In this document: in pieces, positions 25,751 through 34,609 of the stretch
Layout of the letters: each line of letters starts with the position of its first letter
Position numbering within the stretch: position 1 is the first letter of the stretch
Source of the DNA: Alteromonas sp. KC3
GTDB lineage: Bacteria; Pseudomonadota; Gammaproteobacteria; Enterobacterales; Alteromonadaceae
Direction: 5' to 3'
Assembly (NCBI RefSeq): GCF_016756315.1
Contig: NZ_AP024235.1
Location: 4,154,001 to 4,218,000, forward strand
Length of the DNA: 64,000 nucleotides
Translations under genes and position numbers: made by a program
The notes under the pieces: generated by a model
What the model was told of the DNA's origin: nothing
The model's database searches: none
What the model saw: only the letters and a program-made list of their open reading frames with translations

Positions 25751-26131
25751 TTATTTCGGCAAAAGATGGGGGACTAGAGGTGGACGTCTCGCAGAAACTT
25801 TAGGGCCATACCATGTCGACAAATAATCGAGAATATCTTCTTCTGCATCGCCCAGTGGCCACAACTTTTGGGTTTCTTGCATCCAACGTATGGTTTCCAG
25901 CCAACGTTCTCTGCTCATAGCGTTTTGCGTGATAAGTGATGGTGAGTGACACGCACTGCAGTGGGCTTGAACCAGACTCATACCCTTAGCTACTACAAGC
26001 CCAGATTGAGGGTCGATGCTTTGGGTTGAATTGACTATCTCCGCGCTGTTGTCGGCGGCCACAGCATGCACTGACGGGGACAGTAAACACAGCGTTAATG
26101 TACAAACATAGGAAAGAATGCGAAAAGTCAT
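25751..26131 (-). CDS. Monohaem cytochrome c subunit of sulfite dehydrogenase (SorB-like)
   Basis: A 126-residue periplasmic cytochrome c: a signal peptide (to about residue 23, ...VHA) and one haem site CSACH (58-62). The small size and placement two bases after the sulfite oxidase gene match SorB, the electron acceptor subunit of the SorAB sulfite:cytochrome c oxidoreductase. It is the last gene of a five-gene minus-strand operon that begins with an aldo/keto reductase. Confidence 0.85.
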   Translation of the reverse strand: MTFRILSYVCTLTLCLLSPSVHAVAADNSAEIVNSTQSIDPQSGLVVAKGMSLVQAHCSACHSPSLITQNAMSRERWLETIRWMQETQKLWPLGDAEEDILDYLSTWYGPKVSARRPPLVPHLLPK

Positions 26132-26133
26132 GC

Positions 26134-27432
26134 CTACACCACTTTAAGTGCTATACGGTGACATGCATTATTCAAATACCCTTTAGGGTTCCATCCTGGT
26201 AACACCATGGGTTGCGCTTTACCTTGCTTATCTACAGCTTTCGCCCACACCTCGTAATACCCTTGCTGAGGAAAGCGAAGCTTAGCGTCAAAGTGTTGCC
26301 ATGCGTGTTTATTTACCGGGGCGGTCAAGGTAGTAGCTTGCCACGTTTGCCCAAAGTCGATAGACACGTGTACGTTATCTACCGCACTCTCACCACACCA
26401 TGCATGCCCTCTTATTTTCAGTGGTTCAGACACATTGTGGGTACTTCCTGATTGAGGGAAAGTGATGAGCGATTTCACCGGCATCGCTTCAATAATACAC
26501 ATGTCTTCGTCGGCAACAGACGCACCCGGCGCTACAGGTTTGCACGGGACGCGGTAGGCTTTACCAAGCATTTTCGCGCCGTCGTGAACTTTATTGCGTA
26601 CGACTATTTTTTTAAGCCACTTTCCGGAAGTTGAAGCGGGCCAGCCGCCAAACACCAATCGCAGCGGGTAGCCATTCATCAGCGGTAAGGGCTCACCATT
26701 CATTTCCCACGCTATTAACGACTCATCTTCCATGGCTTTATGAATAGGTACACCTCGGGATATTGCTGCTTTCCCTGGTGTGCGACTCAAGTGCTGATCG
26801 TCTCCGTAGTAGCCAATGTACACTGCATCTTCTTTTACACCGACAGCCTGTAGAACGTCTTTCAAACGAACTCCCGTCCATCTAGGACACCCTACCGCTC
26901 CCGTTGTCCACTGATTACCTGTTGCAGCGGGAGAGAATTCTGCACGACCATTGCCACCACACTCTAATGTAAGTTGATAGGTGTAATGCGTAAATTCGGC
27001 TTTCAACTCGTCAAGGGTGAAGGTTCGCGACTGCTTTGCAGATTCCCCTTCGATTGTAAGTGACCATGAATTGGCATTGGGGTTTGGTGGCACTATGCCG
27101 TTGTTGCGCACGAAAAAGTGTTTTGCAGGCGTAACCGCATCGTCAAGTAAATGCGCGGGCGTTTCTGCATTGACAGGTCGGTCATTGAGTACAACTAATC
27201 CTTCCTTACCTTCAATCGTAAATGGCGAGTCACTTTGGGCAAACGCAGCGGGAATAAGACCTGCTGGCATAAAGCGTCCGTATACCACTTCGGCCCCAAG
27301 TAAAATAGATAACCCTTTTAGTCCCGAGAGAAATCCTCTACGTGTTAACGTATCACTTGTTCTGCCAAAAACAGCTTTGTCAGCTTCTATAGGATTTTCA
27401 GCATAAAGCTCATGAAGACCGCGCTTTTTCAT
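26134..27432 (-). CDS. Sulfite dehydrogenase molybdopterin subunit (SorA/SoxC-like)
   Basis: A 432-residue oxidoreductase of the sulfite oxidase family. It has a twin-arginine signal (TRRGFLSG, about residues 30-37) for folded export, the molybdenum-ligating cysteine in LTLECGGNGR (about residue 158), and a C-terminal dimerisation domain (from about 325). It oxidises sulfite to sulfate in the periplasm and passes electrons to the adjacent cytochrome c. The ATG at 27432 is preferred (GAGGT seven bases upstream) over an in-frame GTG one codon earlier. Its position in an operon with a desulfonating-type dioxygenase suggests it detoxifies sulfite released from an organosulfonate. Confidence 0.93.
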   Translation of the reverse strand: MKKRGLHELYAENPIEADKAVFGRTSDTLTRRGFLSGLKGLSILLGAEVVYGRFMPAGLIPAAFAQSDSPFTIEGKEGLVVLNDRPVNAETPAHLLDDAVTPAKHFFVRNNGIVPPNPNANSWSLTIEGESAKQSRTFTLDELKAEFTHYTYQLTLECGGNGRAEFSPAATGNQWTTGAVGCPRWTGVRLKDVLQAVGVKEDAVYIGYYGDDQHLSRTPGKAAISRGVPIHKAMEDESLIAWEMNGEPLPLMNGYPLRLVFGGWPASTSGKWLKKIVVRNKVHDGAKMLGKAYRVPCKPVAPGASVADEDMCIIEAMPVKSLITFPQSGSTHNVSEPLKIRGHAWCGESAVDNVHVSIDFGQTWQATTLTAPVNKHAWQHFDAKLRFPQQGYYEVWAKAVDKQGKAQPMVLPGWNPKGYLNNACHRIALKVV

Positions 27433-27455
27433 CACTCACACCTCTTAACCAAACA

Positions 27456-27493
27456 CCACAATGACAGTGTGGTAAACACCACGCTTATTGTGG
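27456..27493 (-). repeat. Two-tier inverted repeat between yeiH-like and sorA-like genes
   Basis: CCACAAT / ATTGTGG encloses GTGGT-AAAC-ACCAC. The element fills the 70-base gap before sorA within the operon. It could stabilise or cut the mRNA and set the ratio of upstream and downstream products. There is no T run. Confidence 0.45.
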
Positions 27494-27505
27494 GCGCCAA
27501 AACGC

Positions 27506-28510
27506 CTAAATTAGAAACAAATAACCCAGAATGAGTAACGCTATCCAAAGCGTTTCTGTGATAATCATAACGATGGGTAAGACGCCAACTTCGGCCAGCT
27601 TTCCTAAATTAGATTTCATGCCAATAGCGGTTATCGATACCACCAAAAAAAAGCGAGAGACCTGTGTACCGGTTTCAACCACCACAGTGGGCAAGGACAC
27701 AAAACTGTTCAACAGCATCAATAAGATAAAGCCAACAAGAAACATTGGCATTTTGGGAATATCCCCCTCACCCGCATTGGCGTCTGCTTTATAAAAGCGT
27801 TTAATCACCAACATCATGATAAGTACCACCGGCATCAGCATCGCGACGCGAACTAACTTTGTCAGTGTCGCCATATCACCAGCACTATCAGACACTGAAT
27901 AACCCGCGCCGACCACCTGGGCGACATCGTGAATGGTGCCCCCAAGAAATATGCCGGCGTCGGTATCGTTCATGCCTAATTGAGCAGATAAAATGGGGTA
28001 CAAAATCATGGCAATTGTGGACATGGCAGTCACACCAATAACGGTCAGTAAGGTATCTCGCTCGTGATTTTGGCCTTTAGGAAGAATAGTGGATATCGCC
28101 AGAGCCGCAGAAGCGCCACAAATGGCAACAGAGCCACCCGTTAATGCCCCGAAGCGTTTTTGTAAGCCTAGCGACTTTGCAAGAAAAACACCCAAAACAA
28201 TCGTTGTAAAAATTGCAAAAGCGAGCATTAAGGCAGTTTGCCAGCCGAGTACTGCAAGATCGCCAAGCGCTATCCGCAGCCCCAGTAAAACAACACCGGC
28301 TCGCAACAATGTGCTGGCGGTAAAATCAATGCCACACGCACACGGCGTATCGTTCTGATAAAGAAACGACACTGCCATACCTAGCAGTAGCGCAAATAAC
28401 ATGGCCGGCGCATTGTAATGCTCACTAAGAAAGAGTGCTGCCATTCCTGTAATGGTTGCAATACCCAACCCCGGCCAAATATTTTTGCACTTAACGGCTA
28501 AGTCATTCAT
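27506..28510 (-). CDS. YeiH/UPF0324 family transporter (putative sulfate or sulfite exporter)
   Basis: A 334-residue, all-membrane protein with about ten hydrophobic segments, matching the UPF0324/YeiH family (pfam Cons_hypoth698). Family features visible are LLRAGVVLLGLRIALGDL, the glycine- and serine-rich GGSVAICGASAALAISTILP segment and GGTIHDVAQVVGAGY. Family members occur next to sulfonate degradation genes and are proposed to export sulfate or sulfite; this is not well tested. It lies five bases after the TauD-like gene and upstream of sorA, which fits moving sulfite or sulfate out of the cytosol. Confidence 0.85.
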   Translation of the reverse strand: MNDLAVKCKNIWPGLGIATITGMAALFLSEHYNAPAMLFALLLGMAVSFLYQNDTPCACGIDFTASTLLRAGVVLLGLRIALGDLAVLGWQTALMLAFAIFTTIVLGVFLAKSLGLQKRFGALTGGSVAICGASAALAISTILPKGQNHERDTLLTVIGVTAMSTIAMILYPILSAQLGMNDTDAGIFLGGTIHDVAQVVGAGYSVSDSAGDMATLTKLVRVAMLMPVVLIMMLVIKRFYKADANAGEGDIPKMPMFLVGFILLMLLNSFVSLPTVVVETGTQVSRFFLVVSITAIGMKSNLGKLAEVGVLPIVMIITETLWIALLILGYLFLI

Positions 28511-28515
28511 TTCAA

Positions 28516-29523
28516 TTATCGCTCTGAGGCTACCAATGCCACAAGAACTACGCGCTTTCTTTCGCCCGAATAGGGACGTCGACCATGCATTGCGCGATAG
28601 TTATCAACAATGGCTACATCACCGTCTTGCCACTCTAGGTCAAAGGTAAAATCTTCTGCCAATTCAGACACTCGCTCTAAGCCGTCTTTTGGAATAGCAC
28701 TGCCGTCACCAAATGTAATGGCTGACGAGGGTTTTTCTCGAACACCTTTCCACCCCATGTAGGCAGCAATTAGCTGATTGTAAAACACTTCAGCACCATC
28801 ATCTAACTCGATCACCGCAGGTAAGACAGGAGTTACCGCTCTTAAGCTTCCATCTTCCAGCCACTGCCAGCTGTAGCCTAACTCTTGTAGTTTCGCTTCA
28901 GCTTCTTCAAGTGTCTCAACACTTAGTGTGCTTTTCCAACTTCTACCTTGGCCAGAATTAGCGTCATTCGCAGCCGGCATTGTTGTGGTGTATTTCAACC
29001 CTTTTTCTTTGAAATCGCTGGCAAGTGATGGGTTCTCTACCTTTAGGGCTTCAAACAATTTGTCCGAACGACAAAGAGGCGTAGCACCGCCCTGCTCTGC
29101 AGCAGACTGACAAAAGAAAAACAGCTTGCTGGGCGAAATGGGAGTTTGCGCCATTTCGTGATGCAGGAAAATCTCTACGTCTTTGGGCGCTTCGTTGGCG
29201 GTAAAAACACGTTCGGTAAAGTTGATGCGTACCGCGTTAGATAAAGACTCTTGATAAGTGAAATTTGGATAGCCAAACCCAGCAGAAAAAACGTCAAAGG
29301 CCTCAGCGGAGTCAATGGGGAAGCCGCGAAACAGAAGTGCTCCAGCCTTGGCAAGCTTGGCTTCTAGCTCAGTTTGATTGGCGTTTACAAATGCCACTGT
29401 ATCAGCCACTGTTTTGCATTGCCCGTTATTTACCACGATTTGAGGAAACACATCATCATTGTAATGATGCTGAGTGGCGACATTTGCATACTCAACACTT
29501 GAGGTCTGGTTGACGTTTTTCAT
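28516..29523 (-). CDS. TauD/TfdA-family Fe(II)/2-oxoglutarate dioxygenase
   Basis: A 335-residue dioxygenase of the TauD/TfdA (clavaminate synthase-like) superfamily. The iron triad is visible as H121-x-E123 (FLHHEMAQTP) and H313 (AMHGRRPY), with R324 as the likely 2-oxoglutarate-binding Arg. Glu in place of the more usual Asp in the HxD motif is seen in this sub-branch. TauD enzymes hydroxylate the carbon bearing a sulfonate, releasing sulfite. With SorAB, two sulfur-oxyanion exporter candidates and an aldose-reductase-type enzyme in the same regulon, a sulfonated sugar is the attractive substrate, but this is inference. AGGAG lies six bases before the ATG. Confidence 0.87.
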   Translation of the reverse strand: MKNVNQTSSVEYANVATQHHYNDDVFPQIVVNNGQCKTVADTVAFVNANQTELEAKLAKAGALLFRGFPIDSAEAFDVFSAGFGYPNFTYQESLSNAVRINFTERVFTANEAPKDVEIFLHHEMAQTPISPSKLFFFCQSAAEQGGATPLCRSDKLFEALKVENPSLASDFKEKGLKYTTTMPAANDANSGQGRSWKSTLSVETLEEAEAKLQELGYSWQWLEDGSLRAVTPVLPAVIELDDGAEVFYNQLIAAYMGWKGVREKPSSAITFGDGSAIPKDGLERVSELAEDFTFDLEWQDGDVAIVDNYRAMHGRRPYSGERKRVVLVALVASER

Positions 29524-29532
29524 GTTTTACTC

Positions 29533-30486
29533 CTAGTCGTAAATAGGGTGGAAGCGATTGAAAGCAGCTTCACAGAAGTGACCTGGGTCATTAAATCTGC
29601 GGTTAACGTTCAATCCAGAAATTGCCTGCATTTCATCATCGCTAAGGGTGAAATCGAACAATGCAAGATTCTCTTTCATACGTTCAACTTTCGACGTTTT
29701 AGGAATGATGGCATTGCCACGTTGAATCCCCCAACGCAACACAATCTGCGCTGGTGTTTTACCGTGGGCCTTTGCCGCTGCTTTTACGACACTCTGCTCT
29801 AACACAGACTCGGTTTGATCAGCCATTTCTAATTCCAAATACGATAAAGCGCCAAGTGGTGAGAACGCTGTTACAGCAAGGCCATAATCTTTGGCTAAGC
29901 GAATTAACCTTTCTTGAGTTAGGTAAGGGTGTGATTCAATTTGTAGCATAGCGGGCTTGATGCGCGCGTAGGCCATAAGATCATGGATGAGGCCTGTATT
30001 GTAGTTACACACACCAATCTGCTTTACTTTACCTGCATCAGCTAATGATTCCATTGCTCCCCACGTCTGATAAAGCGGGACAGGGGCAAGTTCCATCTTA
30101 GGCTCGTCGGCCTCAGGGTCGGCAAACCACTCTGGCGGGTAGCGTGTCTCAATAGGGACAAATTTTTGCGCTATAGGAAAATGGATAAGATACAAATCAA
30201 GATAATCCAACTGCAAATCAGCCAGTGTTTTGTCTAGTGCCAACTCCACATGCTCTGGCGCATGAAAGGTGTTCCAGAGCTTTGACGTTATCCAAAGTTC
30301 ATCTCGGGTACAAAGACCATCTTCAATGGCGCGCTTAATACCCGCACCCACCTCTTTCTCGTTGCCATAATCAGACGCACAATCTAAATGGCGATAGCCC
30401 GCCTTAATCGCTTCATAAGCAGTATCGGCACAAATCGCCTTATCTACTTTCCAAAAGCCAAAGCCTACTTCTGGTATTTTATCCAT
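29533..30486 (-). CDS. Aldo/keto reductase, aldose (xylose) reductase type
   Basis: A 317-residue NAD(P)H-dependent reductase with the AKR barrel motifs: GYRHLDCASDYGNE (catalytic Asp and Tyr), the catalytic Lys in WITSKLW, the His in LYLIHFP, and the cofactor-binding IPKTSKVERMKENL. The C-terminus RRFNDPGHFC resembles fungal xylose and plant aldose-6-phosphate reductases. The start is taken as the ATG at 30486 because an operator and promoter occupy the DNA upstream (30546-30590), which would lie inside the gene if the ATG at 30561 were used. It is the first gene of an operon with the TauD-like dioxygenase, where it could reduce the aldehyde left after desulfonation. Confidence 0.88.
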   Translation of the reverse strand: MDKIPEVGFGFWKVDKAICADTAYEAIKAGYRHLDCASDYGNEKEVGAGIKRAIEDGLCTRDELWITSKLWNTFHAPEHVELALDKTLADLQLDYLDLYLIHFPIAQKFVPIETRYPPEWFADPEADEPKMELAPVPLYQTWGAMESLADAGKVKQIGVCNYNTGLIHDLMAYARIKPAMLQIESHPYLTQERLIRLAKDYGLAVTAFSPLGALSYLELEMADQTESVLEQSVVKAAAKAHGKTPAQIVLRWGIQRGNAIIPKTSKVERMKENLALFDFTLSDDEMQAISGLNVNRRFNDPGHFCEAAFNRFHPIYD

Positions 30487-30545
30487 CGCGTATTCAACCT
30501 TAGTTATCTGTTGTTGAGATAAAGTAAGTTTATCACTACACTTTA

Positions 30546-30559
30546 GTCTTGTATAAGAC
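30546..30559. promoter_or_regulatory. GntR-type operator in front of the reductase-dioxygenase-SorAB operon
   Basis: GTCTTGTATAAGAC differs by one base from the perfect palindrome GTCTTATATAAGAC found upstream of the GH31 gene. It begins two bases after the -10 element at 30567-30562, so a bound repressor would block transcription start. Confidence 0.65.
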
Positions 30560-30561
30560 AT

Positions 30562-30590
30562 AAGTTATTATAGCGACCAAACATTGTCAA
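30562..30590 (-). promoter_or_regulatory. Promoter of the aldo/keto reductase operon
   Basis: TTGACA (30590-30585), a 17-base spacer and TAACTT (30567-30562) on the minus strand. The same boxes with the same spacing, followed by the same AT and operator, occur in front of the GH31 gene. The wider gap (30487-30777) contains only this and a weak stem-loop after gntR. Confidence 0.6.
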
Positions 30591-30777
30591 CAAAGTGTTA
30601 ACAAACTTATTGAGATACGACAAAAAGCCGCAAGTGGAGCCTAGATAGCTACAACTTGTTGGGCGATAGAATGTGACTGAGAGTAGGTAGAGAGGAATAA
30701 CTCGGCTAATCAATAGGATTTGACCAGCCGTTTATCAAAGACAAACACAGAATCATTTTGAAGAAATGATGAACGCG

Positions 30778-31527
30778 TTAATCCAACTCAACTTGATAGT
30801 GATAATGATCGGTGCGGCATTTACTCTCTCGATACTCGATAAGCTTACCGTCGATAGATTCGGTTACGCGCGTGACTAAAAGTAATGGTGCACCTTTTTC
30901 AACAGAAAGGCTTTTTGCATCACTCTTTGTTGCCAGCACAGCTTTGATACTGTCTCGCGTTTTAAATACGGTTTGGTTGTAATCAGTTTGGTAGAAGTGA
31001 TAAAGCGTATGCGGAATATCTTCGCGCTTATCAATATCGGCGAATAACTTACTTGGTAGATAAATGGTTTCTAACATACAGAATTCATTATCTAAAATAC
31101 GTCTTCGCTTAAGCTTTATCACTTTGTCTTTTGCTGAAATAGCCAGCGCTTCTTGAACTGCTTCAGTAGGCTCAATTTGTTCTTTACTGAGCAACTCTGC
31201 TTTTGGCAGGTCAGCACCTTTGCCATCAGCTTGCAGAGGAAAAAAGCGAAAGAGTGCATCTTGGGCGGTGTGCTCAGACACGAAGGTACCGACGCCTTGT
31301 CGACGGGTCACAATTTTTGTATCAGTGAGCAACGTAAGCGCCTTTCTCACCGTTCCCTGACTCACTTTAAATTCGTCGGCAAGTTTAAATTCACTGGGTA
31401 ACATCTCGCCAGGTTGCCACCTACGCTCTACAATAAGTTGCTTTATATACTCGGCAACCTGTTGGTACAAAGGCTGGAAAGCAAGACTTGGACCGCCAAG
31501 CTTGTGGTCAAATTGAGATGTCGACAT
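30778..31527 (-). CDS. GntR family transcriptional regulator with UTRA domain (HutC subfamily)
   Basis: A 249-residue regulator: an N-terminal winged helix (about residues 17-85, PLYQQVAEYIKQLIVERRWQPGEMLPSE and VSQGTVRKALTLL) and a C-terminal UTRA ligand-binding domain (about 105-245, ending YRESKCRTDHYHYQVELD). HutC-type members usually sense sugars, amino acids or their phosphates and repress neighbouring genes. It sits at the centre of the putative sulfonated-glycoside block. Palindromes GTCTTATATAAGAC near three flanking transcription units are its probable binding sites; none is obvious at its own promoter. Confidence 0.9.
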   Translation of the reverse strand: MSTSQFDHKLGGPSLAFQPLYQQVAEYIKQLIVERRWQPGEMLPSEFKLADEFKVSQGTVRKALTLLTDTKIVTRRQGVGTFVSEHTAQDALFRFFPLQADGKGADLPKAELLSKEQIEPTEAVQEALAISAKDKVIKLKRRRILDNEFCMLETIYLPSKLFADIDKREDIPHTLYHFYQTDYNQTVFKTRDSIKAVLATKSDAKSLSVEKGAPLLLVTRVTESIDGKLIEYRESKCRTDHYHYQVELD

Positions 31528-31627
31528 GAAACCGTAACCTAATGCTTATTATTCTGTTGTTATATCATACACAAGAGTTATAGCGCATTTTTGATTTAAA
31601 TCACATACATCGTAGGAATTACACTAG

Positions 31628-32380
31628 ATGCTACTGGAAACACTCGTGACCATGTTTGCCCTGTTAGGTCTCGCTACCGTACTACAAACGCTTAGCGGCT
31701 TTGGGTTTGGCTTGATGGTAGTATCTAGCTTTACGTTATTTAATATTATGCCGCTGACAGCCACCACGTTTTTAGTCAGTTTCTTGAGCCTATTTAACTC
31801 TGTATCGCTTGTGATTAAGAACACACACCAAGTGAACAAGCGTGCCTTCTCAATAATGTTGTTAAGTGGTGTGCCATTTATGGCAGTCGGCTATGCGTTA
31901 TTGGAGTATCTCTCTAGCAACATGACAACTTGGCTAAACTTATTACTCGGTATTGCCATACTCAGCTGTTGTTTGTTGCTTTTGATTAAAAGAACAAAAG
32001 CGCCCGCTTCTGGCCGAGACTCTGGTTTTGCGATAGCCGGCACTGTTGGCGGGCTTTTAGGCGGGTTGTTTTCGACATTTGGCCCTCCTGTTGTTTTCCA
32101 GTGTTATAGACAGAATTGGCCAATCAACGAAATTCGCTTTACGTTATTAGCGGTATTTAGTGTTACCGCACTTATTCGCCTATGTATTGTTCCTTTTGGC
32201 ACACTACCTACTTATGACGTTGTGATCGCCTGCGCTTGTTCCATCCCGGTCATCCTGATTTTTACTCGCGTTGGTCGATTACTTGCCGCTAAAGTAGAAC
32301 CTAAAACCGTTCGCGCCATCGCCCTTGCTATGCTTGCTATCAGCGGCCTGACTTTAATCGTACAAAATGCCCCTACCTAA
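31628..32380 (+). CDS. TSUP family (TauE/SafE) transporter
   Basis: A 250-residue membrane protein with about eight hydrophobic segments and the TauE/SafE family layout: an N-terminal QTLSGFGFGLMVVSSFTLF segment and the repeat GTVGGLLGGLFSTFGPPVV in the second half. Such proteins export sulfite, sulfoacetate or related anions. It starts 100 bases from the divergent gntR. With TauD- and SorAB-like genes close by, sulfite export to the periplasm is likely. AGGA lies ten bases before the ATG. Confidence 0.87.
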   Translation: MLLETLVTMFALLGLATVLQTLSGFGFGLMVVSSFTLFNIMPLTATTFLVSFLSLFNSVSLVIKNTHQVNKRAFSIMLLSGVPFMAVGYALLEYLSSNMTTWLNLLLGIAILSCCLLLLIKRTKAPASGRDSGFAIAGTVGGLLGGLFSTFGPPVVFQCYRQNWPINEIRFTLLAVFSVTALIRLCIVPFGTLPTYDVVIACACSIPVILIFTRVGRLLAAKVEPKTVRAIALAMLAISGLTLIVQNAPT

Positions 32381-32459
32381 CACCAATCCATATAGGCGAT
32401 TGTCTTTTCAGCAGCGCTCACTGGCTTTTAGATTATTGTTATAAAATACCAAATGCACA

Positions 32460-32488
32460 TTGACACCAAAGTTACATTTCATTAACTT
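32460..32488 (+). promoter_or_regulatory. Promoter of the GH31-symporter unit
   Basis: TTGACA (32460-32465), a 17-base spacer and TAACTT (32483-32488), directly abutting the operator palindrome. It copies the layout in front of the aldo/keto reductase operon. Confidence 0.65.
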
Positions 32489-32508
32489 ATGTCTTATATA
32501 AGACATAA
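32487..32508. promoter_or_regulatory. Perfect 22-bp palindromic operator of the GH31 gene
   Basis: The palindrome has core GTCTTATATAAGAC (32491-32504), flanked by TTAT and ATAA, and overlaps the -10 element. It ends 14 bases before the GH31 start codon. GTCT...AGAC dyads are typical of HutC-type GntR proteins. Confidence 0.75.
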
Positions 32509-32522
32509 AGAGTAGTGTACTA

Positions 32523-34592
32523 ATGAGCAATGCCTTTAACACAGTAGAGCCAGACTGGAACAGCATAGAACCCGCGGATATTGTCCAGACACCTTATTTA
32601 GCAAGTGATGATATGCTTGTTGTACCTACTCAATATGGTCAACTTAAGCTATCAATCAGTCAGTTTGGTCTGCGTATTCAAAACACTGATGACGACCAAC
32701 ACGTCTACGGCATGCTCACTGGCAAGTGTGAAAATGAGACACTGGTATTGTCTGGCGATAAAGATCACTGCACATTACTTGGTGGTGACTATCGTCTCGA
32801 GTTGTTCGCTTCTCCGCTTCACTTTAAGCTCTACAAAAACGATGAACTTGTACAGCAAAGTGCGACTGATGGGCATTTTGTGCGACAGCACCGCCTTCCC
32901 CCTTTTGCTAAAACTGATGGTCAATGGATTGTGTGTCTTGAACTTGGCTATGATGAAGCGGTATACGGCCTTGGGGAAAAATGGGCTAAGCTGGACAAAC
33001 GCGGCCAGCTCGTTCGGTCATACAATCATGATGCGCTCGGTGTGAATGCCGAAAAATCTTATAAAAACACACCATATGCGTGGAGCCCGCAAGGCTGGAA
33101 TTTATTTATCCATACCCCTGCGCCTGTTACTCACGGTGCGGGTTACGCCCTATGGTCGCAGCGCGCTTATGTGTGCGTTGTTGAAGATGCACTATTAGAT
33201 ATGTTCCTTTACCACGAGGCGACACCAGCTAAAAGCATTCATACTTACAGTCAACTTACCGGCTTCGCTCCTACACCACCGACATGGAGCTTAGGCGTTA
33301 TTCTCTCAAAAGCATATTACAAAGACGCCGAAGAACTCTTGGCAGTTGCACGAGAAGTGCGCGAGAAAGAAATGCCTTGTGACGTAATCACCTTAGATGG
33401 CAGAGCGTGGCAGGATACTGATACGCGCTTCGCTTTTGAGTGGGACCCGAAACGTTACGCAGATCCAAAACCCGTCATTGACGAGCTAAAAGCGCTAGGC
33501 TTCAAGATTTGTGTGTGGGAATACCCGATGATTTCGGTCAAAAACCCACTCTTTAAAAAAGCAGCAGACAACGGTTGGCTGATTAAAGATAAGCGAACGG
33601 GTGAAGCCTATCGCTATGAGTGGGATTTAAGCCCGTTTGGCGAAGTGCTTACGCCCCTTCCCGACTCAGGTATTCTGGACTTCACGCACCCAGAGGCCTA
33701 CGAGTTTTGGCGAGAGTCACATAAGCCTTTGTTTGAGTTGGGTGTCGATATGATTAAAGCCGATTTTGGTGAGCAAATCGAAGATGACAACATGCTTTCA
33801 TACAGTGGCGACTCAGGTAATCGCCTACATAATGTTTATAGTAAGTTGTACAACCAATGCGTTTATGAGGCTGCTCAGAAATATTGTAAAACCGGCCCCT
33901 TTCTTTTTAGTCGTTCAGCGTGGACAGGAAGTCAGCGCTATCCTTCACAATGGGGAGGCGATCCGCAAGCTGATTGGCACGGCCTCTCGGCGAGTATCCG
34001 AGGTAGTTTGTCTTGGGGCATGTCAGGCGGTCCTTTTTTTGCCACTGATATAGGCGGCTTTTATAAAGATACTCGCGATGCAGAGCTATATGTGCGCTGG
34101 ACTCAAGCTTCTGTATTCAGTGCTCACATGCGTCTTCACGGCATAGGCCCTCGCGAACCCTGGTCGTATGGCGACGCTGCGTCAGCCGCTGTGTTTGAAG
34201 CATTGAAGCTGCGCTACCGATTAATTCCCTATTTACAAAAAACAGCCGAGCAAGCTTCAGTATCTGGCTTACCAGTGCAAAGAGCTATGGCGTTGGCATT
34301 TCCCGACGAACCGTTAGCGCATGCTTTCGAACAGCAATTTATGTGTGGCGATGACCTGTTGGTTGTACCCTGTGTCGTACCCGGTGGCAAAATAAAGTAC
34401 TACTTACCCAAGGGCGAATGGGTGCGCCTTGGCACGAATGAGGTGTTAACCGGTGGCGATTATAAAGAAGCCATACTGGCGCTAAATGAAATGGCAGTGT
34501 TTATACCCAAAGGTAAGCACATTACTTTTGGACCAGAGGTTCAACACACCGATATGGACATGTCTGACACCACTGTGTGGCCAGCGCAGTAG
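32523..34592 (+). CDS. GH31 family alpha-glycosidase (alpha-xylosidase/glucosidase or sulfoquinovosidase type)
   Basis: A 689-residue, signal-less and therefore cytoplasmic GH31 enzyme. An N-terminal beta-sandwich (about 1-235) precedes the catalytic barrel. The nucleophile is D414 (MIKADFGEQ) and the acid/base D480 (SQWGGDPQADW); RLHG and DIGGF motifs are also present. The overall sequence is closest, from memory, to YicI-type alpha-xylosidases and related alpha-glucosidases. E. coli sulfoquinovosidase YihQ binds sulfonate through an Arg and a Trp three residues on; here the aligned segment is TRFAFEW, keeping the Arg (R302) but with Phe at the Trp place. The substrate therefore stays open. 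The gene opens a unit with the symporter, behind a GntR-type operator. Confidence 0.9.
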   Translation: MSNAFNTVEPDWNSIEPADIVQTPYLASDDMLVVPTQYGQLKLSISQFGLRIQNTDDDQHVYGMLTGKCENETLVLSGDKDHCTLLGGDYRLELFASPLHFKLYKNDELVQQSATDGHFVRQHRLPPFAKTDGQWIVCLELGYDEAVYGLGEKWAKLDKRGQLVRSYNHDALGVNAEKSYKNTPYAWSPQGWNLFIHTPAPVTHGAGYALWSQRAYVCVVEDALLDMFLYHEATPAKSIHTYSQLTGFAPTPPTWSLGVILSKAYYKDAEELLAVAREVREKEMPCDVITLDGRAWQDTDTRFAFEWDPKRYADPKPVIDELKALGFKICVWEYPMISVKNPLFKKAADNGWLIKDKRTGEAYRYEWDLSPFGEVLTPLPDSGILDFTHPEAYEFWRESHKPLFELGVDMIKADFGEQIEDDNMLSYSGDSGNRLHNVYSKLYNQCVYEAAQKYCKTGPFLFSRSAWTGSQRYPSQWGGDPQADWHGLSASIRGSLSWGMSGGPFFATDIGGFYKDTRDAELYVRWTQASVFSAHMRLHGIGPREPWSYGDAASAAVFEALKLRYRLIPYLQKTAEQASVSGLPVQRAMALAFPDEPLAHAFEQQFMCGDDLLVVPCVVPGGKIKYYLPKGEWVRLGTNEVLTGGDYKEAILALNEMAVFIPKGKHITFGPEVQHTDMDMSDTTVWPAQ

Positions 34593-34609
34593 TTCACAAG
34601 GAGTAGTTC

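Noticed and set aside
30487..30561. Longer N-terminus for the aldo/keto reductase
   Set aside because: The upstream ATG sits on the operator and near the -10 box, and the extra 25 residues resemble nothing in the AKR family.
30752..30770. Terminator after the gntR gene
   Set aside because: ATCATTT/AAATGAT can pair, but the stem is all A-T rich and has no T run, so support is too weak for a feature.
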